Positions 8,526-15,393 of a stretch of 44,122 nt of DNA are shown here, in pieces; position 1 is the stretch's first letter; every line of letters begins with the position of its first letter. A program made the translations under genes and the position numbers. The notes beneath the pieces were generated by a model. It saw only the letters and a list, made by a program, of their open reading frames with translations. It ran no database searches and had not been told where the DNA came from. This DNA comes from an uncultured Prevotellaceae bacterium (GTDB lineage Bacteria; Bacteroidota; Bacteroidia; Bacteroidales; Bacteroidaceae): positions 1-44,122 of the forward strand of contig CAMVIB010000022.1 of the NCBI GenBank assembly GCA_947167455.1, read 5' to 3'.

Positions 8526-9794
8526 ATGAATAGAAAGAGACTAACAACCATACTGTTGGTTACAGTGGCATGTGCCGTAAATGTTAATGCTCAGTCTTGG
8601 CTTGGCAAGTTGAAAGAAAAAGCCATTGACAAGGTCAAGGAAAAGGTAGAAAAGAAAGTCGAGGACAAAGCCGGCAGCGTAGCTGACGAAATTCTCGACG
8701 GCAAGAAATCAGACAAAAAGCGGTCGAAGGATGATGAAGTTAACGGCGTTGAAGGAACAAAGGAAGCCAATCCTGCCGCAGGGACTTCTTCAGACTTCAA
8801 ACGCGGTGAGGTTATCCTTTTCGAGGATGACCTGAAAGGAGAGACCGTTGGCGAGTTTCCCTCCAAGTGGGATCTGTTCCAGGGTACGGTAGAGACGAAG
8901 ACGCTGGGTGGCGTGAGGGCAATTAACCTGACAGACAATGCCCAGGTGCAGCCGCTCATCAGAGAGCAGGGTGCCTATCTGCCGGAGGAGTTCACGATTG
9001 AGTACGACTTCTACTATTGGAACCAGAAGGATGACGTGGGCCTAAACGACATAAAGCTGATTCTTGCTTGCACTCAGAATCGGGCAGAGTTCCCTGGCGA
9101 AGGTAATGATGCTGGCGACTTGACAGCCTTTGTGCTGAAGCATGGCGTCTGTGACAACTGGGAGCATGGCTATTTGTTCAATGGGAACCATGAGGGTAGT
9201 TTCGAATACGCGTTCAAGAATGGGTGGAACCATGTAGCGCTGTCGTTTAACAAGCGTGCGCTGAAGGTTTACTTCAATGACAAGCGTGTGGTGAACCTCC
9301 CCCGTGTCAGCCAGCCTACATGGCTGTGCTTACAAGTTCCTTACGATTACCGTGACCTGACCTTCATCCGCAATGTGGTGATTGCCAAGGGTGCTGTGGC
9401 GCTTTACGACCGCAATGCCCAGTCGATGACAGAAGTGGAGAAAGCCATTGCCGAGACGGGCAAGTTCGTCACCAATAACATCCTCTTCGACACGGGCAAG
9501 GCTACACTCAAGCAGGAATCGATGCTGGAAATCATGAAGGTGGCCGACTACATGAAGAAAAATCCTACGGCTCGTTTCGAAGTGCAAGGGCATACGGACA
9601 ATCAAGGGACTGACAAGATCAATGACCCCTTGTCGCAGCAGCGTGCTGAGACGATTGTGAAGGCTCTGGAAAGCTTAGGCGTGGATGGCTTTAACCTGAA
9701 AGCGGTCGGAAAGGGGTCGCATGAGCCTATCGCGGATAATAAGACGGAAGAAGGGCGTGCCCAAAACCGTCGTGTGGTTTTTATCAAAAGGTAA
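8526..9794 (+). CDS. OmpA-family outer membrane protein with LamG-like central region
   Basis: A secreted envelope protein expected to tether the outer membrane to peptidoglycan. Signal peptide 1-22 (ends NVNAQ), a Lys/Glu-rich helical segment 25-70 (KEKAIDKVKEKVEKKVEDKA), a beta-rich middle region ~93-295 starting VILFEDDLKGETVGEFPSKW that resembles concanavalin/LamG folds, and a C-terminal OmpA domain ~313-422 with ILFDTGKATL, EVQGHTDNQG, NDPLSQQRAETIV and GRAQNRRVVF. The length of 422 residues fits this architecture. It is divergent from the two-component operon and may be controlled by it. The C-terminal domain is certain; the middle domain is judged by pattern only. Confidence 0.93.
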   Translation: MNRKRLTTILLVTVACAVNVNAQSWLGKLKEKAIDKVKEKVEKKVEDKAGSVADEILDGKKSDKKRSKDDEVNGVEGTKEANPAAGTSSDFKRGEVILFEDDLKGETVGEFPSKWDLFQGTVETKTLGGVRAINLTDNAQVQPLIREQGAYLPEEFTIEYDFYYWNQKDDVGLNDIKLILACTQNRAEFPGEGNDAGDLTAFVLKHGVCDNWEHGYLFNGNHEGSFEYAFKNGWNHVALSFNKRALKVYFNDKRVVNLPRVSQPTWLCLQVPYDYRDLTFIRNVVIAKGAVALYDRNAQSMTEVEKAIAETGKFVTNNILFDTGKATLKQESMLEIMKVADYMKKNPTARFEVQGHTDNQGTDKINDPLSQQRAETIVKALESLGVDGFNLKAVGKGSHEPIADNKTEEGRAQNRRVVFIKR

Positions 9795-10122
9795 GGCCAA
9801 TAAACAAATAGAGTGAAGCGCTCAAGCTTGCTCGCTTGACCCTTCAAGAATCTATTCAAATATTATTGTTCAACAACTTATTCCATCACAAAACTTCCCG
9901 CCACGTCGTCACGACGCAACGGGAGGTCTTCAAGTTTTTCCTATAACTGGTTTAAACTACTTGTCTAACAGCTTTATCTTTCAGTCTATGATTCCTTTCA
10001 ACTCTTTCTTTCCTTTGAGTCCTTTGTAGTCCTCGGAGGACCTTTGTCATTTCCATTATCGCATTCCTTGCACTCGTGGCATCATTTTCTTTGAAAAACT
10101 TGCCGATCTCTGAAAAAATGTA

Positions 10123-10381
10123 ATGATTATCCGCAATCATACCACCAAAGAGACCGCAACGCGGTCTTCGCTTTGGTAACCGAGGGTACGAGCGTAGCGA
10201 GCACCCCCGGATAACAAGCGCTATAGTGGCAAGCACTCTGAAAGAGTGCCCGAACAGCGTAATGGGCGACCCCTTCAGGGTCGATGTTCCCCTTTTTGTC
10301 CCTATCCGGGGGTACTGCGCACCCCCGGTTATTGAGAGGAGACGCTTCCAGCGTCTTGGTGGTACGATTGCGGATAATCAT
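10123..10381. repeat. 259-bp nested-palindrome element, copy 1
   Basis: A repeat bounded by 26-bp terminal inverted repeats (25/26 matching here) that begin ATGATTATCCGCAATC. Inside are small-loop hairpins: ACCAAAG...CTTTGGT enclosing AGACCGC-AAC-GCGGTCT, then CGCTATAGTG, GCACTCT-GAA-AGAGTGC, CGACCC-CTTCA-GGGTCG, CCGGGGGT...ACCCCCGG and AGACGCT-TCC-AGCGTCT. Copy 2 at 18138-18396 has exactly the same length and differs at only three positions (10139, 10220, 10227). It is flanked by TA on the left and TT on the right. It encodes no transposase; a minus-strand frame runs through it but I regard that as coincidental. It looks like a non-autonomous (MITE- or REP-like) element. Confidence 0.9.
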
Positions 10382-10409
10382 TTCATATTATCTTATACAA
10401 ACCACATAT

Positions 10410-10512
10410 TACACGGATTCATCTCTCTCGGCTTACATAAATCCGTGAAATTCAAAATTATATTACACGGATTAGGGGCAGAAAAGAATCTGTGGCATCT
10501 GTGAAATCTGTG
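10410..10512 (+). repeat. Short CCGTG/CTGTG-type repeats
   Basis: TTACACGGATT occurs near 10411 and again near 10465, with ATCCGTGAAAT between them, followed by AATCTGTGG, CATCTGTGA and AATCTGTGG in quick succession to about 10512. These are imperfect direct and inverted repeats of an ATCYGTG core with no coding potential. Confidence 0.45.
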
Positions 10513-10639
10513 GTTCCTCATGATTAACAAATATGAGCAGTTACTTATAAGATTAACTTGTTGACATCTTTAACTATTCGGACAGGGGCAATATATTCCC
10601 GGTAGGATTAACGAGTCACCCAAAGGAAGCAGGCGAAAG

Positions 10640-10727
10640 CCCCTAGGGGAGTTATGTAACTCGCCTAGGGGAGTATCGTAACTCGCCTAGGGGAGTATCG
10701 TTACTCGCCTAGGGGATTACAACAACC
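10640..10727. repeat. 22-bp tandem repeat array, four units
   Basis: Four units of exactly 22 bp (starts 10640, 10662, 10684, 10706), each beginning C(C/G)CCTAGGGGA. The first three continue GT and end in A(A/T)CT-like arms, so a CCTAGG palindrome alternates with a second palindrome (AGTTA-TG-TAACT in unit 1). Units 2 and 3 differ at one base; unit 4 diverges in its second half. There are no spacers, so it is not a CRISPR array. The 22-bp period is about two helical turns, as for clustered protein-binding sites. Confidence 0.85.
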
Positions 10728-10782
10728 CGCCCAGTGTGACGACACGACGGCTCTCGTAATGGATGTGCATGTGAACTGGTGG

Positions 10783-10980
10783 GGGTGTGTATGTAAAATG
10801 TGTAGATTATGATACACAATCTGCAATTATTTTTTCAAAAATATGTTTTTACATACACACTTTGAGGGAAACTAATACATTTCCAGCGCCTTAGGGTGTG
10901 TATGTAAAATGTGCAGGGTGTGTATGTAAAATGTGATTTTCTGCATGTTTTGATGCAAAAAAATGTGTTTCACATACACA
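10783..10980. repeat. Three exact 20-mers plus two inverted partial copies
   Basis: GGGTGTGTATGTAAAATGTG is present exactly at 10783-10802, 10894-10913 and 10916-10935; the last two are again 22 bp apart. Inverted partial copies are TTTTTACATACACAC (10846-10860) and TTTCACATACACA (10968-10980). A further TGTGTATGTGAA occurs at about 12567-12578, on the other side of tilS. The arrangement suggests a binding-site cluster or fold-back structures just downstream of tilS. Confidence 0.8.
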
Positions 10981-11037
10981 TTCACGTGCACAGCCAACGG
11001 AGACATGAAACAGATTCGTCAGAGCTGTCGCACAATG

Positions 11038-12549
11038 TCAACCCTCGAGGGTTATCGTCATGGCGTGGCGTGTGTCGGCCGTCACCTCATGGCCAGCCGC
11101 CACACGTCGGCCCACGACCCATATAATCTCATCACCCGAGCATACCACGAGTTGACGTTCACGCTCGAAGAGCGACACCTTGGCATCTGTGAGCAGATCG
11201 CTGACGAGGCGCGTCCCTTCCATCCCGAAGGGACGGAAGCGGTCGCCCATACGTGTGCGCCGCAGCGTGAGGGGCAGAGTGAGACGGCTGAGGTCGAAGC
11301 ATGCCACCGTGGCTTGGCGTGGGATGATGAATGTCGCATCCACCGGCCGGCGGCGTACATTAAGGCACACTCCCGACAGCTCAATCCTCCCGTCGAGGGG
11401 CATTACGGTAGCTTCGGCTGTCGCAGACCTGCGTGTGTCAACGTCTGTAGATAACCTTTCGGCATCTAGCAGCAGGCGCCCTCGGTCGCGCAACAAACGT
11501 GCCCCGCCCTTGGCGAGCCATACGTGACCGGGGTCACCGTCAAGATGCGACATGATGTCGGTCACCTGATCGCCGGTGAAGCCTGCCGGGCTCAGCAATT
11601 CGTAGAGCACCAGCGAAGGCGCCGCCGTCTGTCTCAGGGCATCGATGTCGATGGTCATGGCGTGTGTGGCATCGCGGCCTGACACCTTGTGGCGAACGTG
11701 CGTCATGGCATCGTCGCACAGCAGCTGCGCGTCATTGAGGCGTTGTGCCGTGGCGGCCAACGTCTCGCGCACGCGCGGGTTCATTGTCTCCAACAGCGGC
11801 AGCAGTTCTAAGCGTATGGTGTTGCGCTGCGCGGCATCGCTACTGAGGTTTGTGCTGTCGGTCTGCCAGCTGGCGCCTTCGGCAGTGAGCCATGACTCGA
11901 TGTCGGCTCGCGTCACGCCGAGCAATGGCCTCACCACTACAAGGCCATCCTTGCGGCGCGTCACAGGCTTCATTCCCGTAAGTCCGCGGAGTCCGGTGCC
12001 ACGGATGAGGTTCAGCAGCATCGTCTCGATGTTGTCATCGCGATGATGAGCCACGCAGAGGGCTGCCAGGCCGCGCTGCCGCACCACGTCGGCGAACCAT
12101 TCGTAGCGCAGCTCGCGGGCTGCCATCTCGATGCTCATGCCCTGCCGCTGGGCATAGGCACGAGTGCGGAAGTGTCTCACGGTGAGCGGCACGCCGTACC
12201 TCCTGCACAGACGTCGGCAGGCAGCCTCGTCAGCATCGCTCTCGCGGCCGCGCAGCTCGAAATTACAGTGCAGTGCCTCCACGTGGCAACCCATCGCCAC
12301 GAGTGCCATGAGCAGTGCCGTGCTGTCGGCGCCGCCGCTCAGCGCTATAGCCAGTGGCATGTCGGCCGGCAGCGGCCGGGCAGCGGCGGCTTGCCGGGTG
12401 GCGGGGTCTTGTACTGTCGGGGCAGATTGGTAGATGAAAGACCTGGCGGCATTGAGTACGGCGCCGGCAGCATCCATGATGCGGCGTTGTGCCGTCGGTG
12501 TGCCTACTGATGGCTCTGTGGGCTGCATGATAGTTGGGTGTTGTAGCAT
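11038..12549 (-). CDS. tilS: tRNA(Ile)-lysidine synthase
   Basis: This enzyme attaches lysine to cytidine-34 of the tRNA(Ile) that reads AUA, using ATP; it is essential in most bacteria. The PP-loop ATP pyrophosphatase motif SGGADSTALL lies at residues 71-80, followed by EALHCNFELRGRESDADE and the family block VAHHRDDNIETMLLNLIRGT, GLRGLTGM. The C-terminal region (RMGDRFRPFGMEG, VSDLLTDAKV) is the TilS C-terminal tRNA-binding part. The protein has about 40 more residues before the PP-loop than usual, so a later start, for example the Met at residue 25, is possible. The DNA is very GC-rich and gives long spurious frames on the other strand. The XRE regulator lies upstream on the same strand, 168 bp away. 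Confidence 0.95.
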   Translation of the reverse strand: MLQHPTIMQPTEPSVGTPTAQRRIMDAAGAVLNAARSFIYQSAPTVQDPATRQAAAARPLPADMPLAIALSGGADSTALLMALVAMGCHVEALHCNFELRGRESDADEAACRRLCRRYGVPLTVRHFRTRAYAQRQGMSIEMAARELRYEWFADVVRQRGLAALCVAHHRDDNIETMLLNLIRGTGLRGLTGMKPVTRRKDGLVVVRPLLGVTRADIESWLTAEGASWQTDSTNLSSDAAQRNTIRLELLPLLETMNPRVRETLAATAQRLNDAQLLCDDAMTHVRHKVSGRDATHAMTIDIDALRQTAAPSLVLYELLSPAGFTGDQVTDIMSHLDGDPGHVWLAKGGARLLRDRGRLLLDAERLSTDVDTRRSATAEATVMPLDGRIELSGVCLNVRRRPVDATFIIPRQATVACFDLSRLTLPLTLRRTRMGDRFRPFGMEGTRLVSDLLTDAKVSLFERERQLVVCSGDEIIWVVGRRVAAGHEVTADTRHAMTITLEG

Positions 12550-12579
12550 TGCGAGGTGGGATTGGCTGTGTATGTGAAG

Positions 12580-12615
12580 AAGAGGTTTCTTGCCCTCTCG
12601 GGTTTGAAACCTCTT
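12580..12615 (-). promoter_or_regulatory. Hairpin in the tilS leader
   Basis: AAGAGGTTTC (12580-12589) pairs perfectly with GAAACCTCTT (12606-12615) around a 16-nt loop that itself holds CCC-TCTC-GGG. It sits between the XRE stop and the tilS start on the minus strand. It may be a terminator for the XRE gene (only a weak T-rich tail follows) or a leader structure of tilS. Confidence 0.4.
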
Positions 12616-12717
12616 TAAGCCGCTTTAGGAAAAATAAGGAGTAGAAAAAGTGATTACGCGGCAGTTTTATTCTTAATGGTAACGTGAAATATGACTATCT
12701 CTTTACGTACTGTGACA

Positions 12718-13209
12718 TCATGTGTTGCTGTTTATCGTCTGTGACGTGCCGTCGTCGTAGATGATGATAACCTGCTTGATGCACCGTTGTGGTTTGTCGC
12801 TATTTTTCGCAACAGAAACGTCCTTCACCAATGGTCTCTGGAAGCGTGACTGTGGGGTGGGGGTAGGTGGGTTTGCAATCTTTTCGGCTACCGTGTCGCG
12901 CGGGGTGTCGAAGAGCACACCTTGCACAGGTTGACTCACAGAAGGCTGTGCGAGTGTCTGTGTAGGTTGGGGGGTGGCGGGGCTGTCGCCTTTGCCGTCG
13001 CTCTCCAGCATGCTACCTGTGCCAAGCAGAAGCCAGTCGGTGCTCACCTGAGGGTAGGCTTTCTTTATAGATGTTACGAGTTTCAACGACGGATTGTTGT
13101 GTCCGTTGATGAGGCTTGATAGAGCGGAAGCCGAAATACCGATTGCAGAGGCAAACTCATTCTGGGATAAGTTCAGCCATAATCTTAGTTCTTGGATGCG
13201 CTCTTTCAT
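12718..13209 (-). CDS. XRE-family helix-turn-helix regulator
   Basis: The N-terminal 65 residues form a Cro/CI-type HTH: MKERIQELRLWLNLSQNEFA, IGISASALSSLINGHNNPS, and VSTDWLLLGTGSML, the last being typical of Bacteroidetes XRE proteins. Residues ~70-140 are Pro/Thr/Gln-rich and probably disordered, and the C-terminus ends in a short hydrophobic motif QVIIIYDDGTSQ. There is no peptidase or ligand domain. The length is 163 residues. It is preceded by an unusually AT-rich spacer with many GAAT/ATTC motifs, which could hold its own operators. The target genes are unknown. Confidence 0.88.
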   Translation of the reverse strand: MKERIQELRLWLNLSQNEFASAIGISASALSSLINGHNNPSLKLVTSIKKAYPQVSTDWLLLGTGSMLESDGKGDSPATPQPTQTLAQPSVSQPVQGVLFDTPRDTVAEKIANPPTPTPQSRFQRPLVKDVSVAKNSDKPQRCIKQVIIIYDDGTSQTINSNT

Positions 13210-13927
13210 AATTCTATAAAATATGGTTTCTGATGCCTTCGTAGGGTTGGATATAGGTCGTTTCCCTCGTTTTGGCGCTGCAAAGTAAATACATTATTCC
13301 GAATCCTCCAAATTTTTGTGTACTTAATTTAAAAAATATTTTCGATGGCTGCTTTGGTGTTTTGGATTCAGGATTTAACATTCCAAATTCAGAACTTTAA
13401 ACATGTCAGAAATTCGGAATCGTGTTCATAAACGTAAATCAAAAGGGTTCCATTTCCCGAATATTTAAGTCTTCACTTTAATCAATTCCCGTTAAACGCT
13501 GGGTTTTCAGTGTTTACAAGTGTATTTTTAGGCGTATTCACTTTCTGTAACCCCTATATTCAATTATCCAGACACTACACATTGAATATAGATGTCTGTA
13601 TATACATATAACATATTGGTTATTAAGATATATACACCTCCGTAAACTCTTATGTATATCCATGAATTTGGATATGTGAATTTATGATTTAGAAATCTAA
13701 ATTCAGAATTAACGATATTGAATACATTATTCTGTATGCTGAATCGGCGATAATTCGGAAAGTTGAATTTATAATATTGGATTCAAAAAGATAAATAATT
13801 CAGTTTTATAAAACTTAATTATTGTAAAATGTAAATTGTCTGTTTCGCTTTATGTCTGGGAATAGCGTGGCTGCTGAACGTGCGAACGAGGACCCTTCCG
13901 ATGCATTCTAAGCAATTCTCAGGGCAT
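13210..13927. other. AT-rich spacer dense in GAAT/ATTC motifs
   Basis: No gene is seen. The stretch from ~13290 to ~13810 is strongly AT-rich and repeatedly carries ATTC, GAAT and ATTCNGAAT-like words (for example AATTCGGAAT near 13413, AATTCAGAATT near 13700, AATTCGGAAAG near 13753). An 18-codon reading frame at 13852 is too short to support. The region separates the XRE regulator from the holA terminator and could contain operators. Confidence 0.5.
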
Positions 13928-13960
13928 AAAAAACGCCCTAATCCCGTTGAGATTAAGGCG
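13928..13960 (-). terminator. Rho-independent terminator of holA
   Basis: On the minus strand a stem CGCCTTAATC / GATTAGGGCG (one mismatch) with a 7-nt loop is followed directly by TTTTTT. It lies 51 bp after the holA stop, in the correct orientation. Confidence 0.85.
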
Positions 13961-14010
13961 GATAATAATCGAAAATCCTGTATGAGGATTCTGCAAAAAT
14001 AGCTGTAAGT

Positions 14011-15036
14011 TCAGTGTAGAATGAAGAAGACAAGCTTCTTCAGGAGGTCGCCTTCGGTGCTTCTCTGCCCTCCTACACCCTTTGAAGCGGCATCTGTTCG
14101 GCGTATTTGGGCCAAAATGTTGAACACTTTCATGGCGGTGTAGTAACGCATGGCAGGCATGATGTCGCGTCGCACTTGCCAGGGCTGTACCTCAAGCCAC
14201 GCTGCTATACCCTCGTCGGTCTTCACGGGAGCGTAGAAGGCCAGGAGCAGATCTGTGTAGAATTTGAAGAGAGTGGTCAATGTGGGCTGAAGGGCGAAGT
14301 TCTTGGGGTTGTTGTCAAAATAATTGACAATACGATTAGCCTTCAGGACATCCTTTGCAGAGAGTGCCGCTACGAGTTCGAACGAGTTGTATTCTTTGCT
14401 TATGCCGATATTGTCTTCTATGAGCTGTGCGTCGATTCTGAGGTTGCCTTGCGGCAGTGCGAGGACGAGCTTATCGATCTCGCTTGACAGACGGCTCAGG
14501 TCGGAGCCGACATACTCGCAGAGTATCTGGCAGGCGGCAGGCTCTATCTCTACGTGCTTGCGGCGGACGTAGTTTGTCACGAAGGCCGGCAACTCGCGGT
14601 CATAGAGTTTTCGCGACTCGAAGATTATGCCAGCACGCTTAATGTCGGCAGCCAGACGTGTCCGCTGGTCGAGGGTGCCGTTCTTGTGGCAGATGATGAG
14701 GACAGTCGTCAGCATAGGCTTCTGGGCATAGGTGGCGAGCACTTCGCGGTGGTCGAGTTTCTGTGCCTCGCGCACCACGACCACTTGGCGCTCGGCCATC
14801 ATGGGGTAGCGCCGTGCTGCGCTCACCACCTCCTCGCCATTGGTCTGCGTGCCATAGAGGACGGTGAGATTGAAGTCGCGCTCCGACTCCTGAAGGGCGC
14901 TGTCAGCAATGAAGTCTGAGAGGCGGTCGATGTAGTAGCTCTCGTTGCCCATGAGGTAGTAGATGGGTCGGAAATCGCCGGCTCGCACCTCGCGTATTAT
15001 GTCTTCGTAGCCTATTCCTGATGCTTTCTTTGCCAT
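14011..15036 (-). CDS. holA: DNA polymerase III subunit delta
   Basis: Delta is the wrench of the clamp loader that opens the sliding clamp. The 341-residue length fits, and the family pattern is recognisable: DFRPIYYLMGNESYYIDRLS near the N-terminus, RRYPMMAERQVVVVREAQKL, ICEYVGSDLSRLSSEIDKL (as LCEYVGSDLSRLSSEIDKL) and NIGISKEYNSFELVAAL in the centre, and the C-terminal helical collar domain. The delta subunit lacks a functional P-loop, as here. The start MAKKASGIGYEDIIREV is preceded by a TAACTTTG promoter element ~41 bp upstream, and a clear terminator follows. It is monocistronic in this window. Confidence 0.95.
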   Translation of the reverse strand: MAKKASGIGYEDIIREVRAGDFRPIYYLMGNESYYIDRLSDFIADSALQESERDFNLTVLYGTQTNGEEVVSAARRYPMMAERQVVVVREAQKLDHREVLATYAQKPMLTTVLIICHKNGTLDQRTRLAADIKRAGIIFESRKLYDRELPAFVTNYVRRKHVEIEPAACQILCEYVGSDLSRLSSEIDKLVLALPQGNLRIDAQLIEDNIGISKEYNSFELVAALSAKDVLKANRIVNYFDNNPKNFALQPTLTTLFKFYTDLLLAFYAPVKTDEGIAAWLEVQPWQVRRDIMPAMRYYTAMKVFNILAQIRRTDAASKGVGGQRSTEGDLLKKLVFFILH

Positions 15037-15076
15037 GCGTGAGTGTTGATGTTATAGGGGCATTGCAATTATGCCG

Positions 15077-15084
15077 CAAAGTTA
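15077..15084 (-). promoter_or_regulatory. -7 promoter element of holA
   Basis: TAACTTTG on the minus strand, 41 bp before the ATG at 15036, fits TAnnTTTG. No clear -33 element at the preferred spacing. Confidence 0.55.
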
Positions 15085-15263
15085 ATGCAAAACCTGGAAA
15101 AACGAAAACTATTCGCCGAAAATGTGTATCATGGGCTGAATGAGCTGTCTGCAAATGTTAAAATGCGTTTCGCAGCAGATTTTCATATTTAAAAAGGCTT
15201 AAAACTAAGACATGAAACTAACGCCCTAATGCCCTGCCAACGGTATTTGTCGCAGAAATAAAG

Positions 15264-15271
15264 TAACTTTG
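15264..15271 (+). promoter_or_regulatory. -7 promoter element upstream of the GH35 gene
   Basis: TAACTTTG with a TTTG at 15246-15249 only 14 bp upstream (usual spacing is about 19). It would give a leader of about 120 nt before the ATG at 15394. The rest of the 15037-15393 spacer shows no gene. Confidence 0.45.
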
Positions 15272-15393
15272 TGTCGCTATGACAGCACGTCAAGCCTTTA
15301 GCAGACACGCAGATGCCACAATGGTGGTTTTATCGTAGTTAATCAATTGGCGGACAGACATGCGTAGCTTGAATTACGGATATAACAGAATAT

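Larger units (their letters stand above)
9795..11037. other. Repeat-rich non-coding spacer between convergent genes
   Basis: No convincing gene is present between the ompA-like stop and the tilS stop. The stretch holds a possible hairpin region at 9885-9945 (CTTCCCG ... CGGGAGG), a small palindrome CCTCGGAGG near 10032, the 259-bp palindromic element, CCGTGTAAT-like short repeats, a 22-bp tandem array and three copies of a 20-mer, each listed separately. Confidence 0.7.

Noticed and set aside
10127..10381. A minus-strand protein of about 84 residues in the 259-bp element (and its homologue at 18142-18444)
   Set aside because: The frame spans non-coding hairpins, has no ribosome binding site or family resemblance, and the second copy extends it with unrelated flanking sequence.
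10640..10727. A short CRISPR array
   Set aside because: The 22-bp units are directly adjacent without spacers, and no cas genes are present.
13852..13911. A 19-residue peptide gene before the holA terminator
   Set aside because: Too short, with no promoter, conservation or context to support it.
15037..15393. tRNA or riboswitch between holA and the GH35 gene
   Set aside because: No cloverleaf or known aptamer pattern was seen, only two divergent promoter elements.
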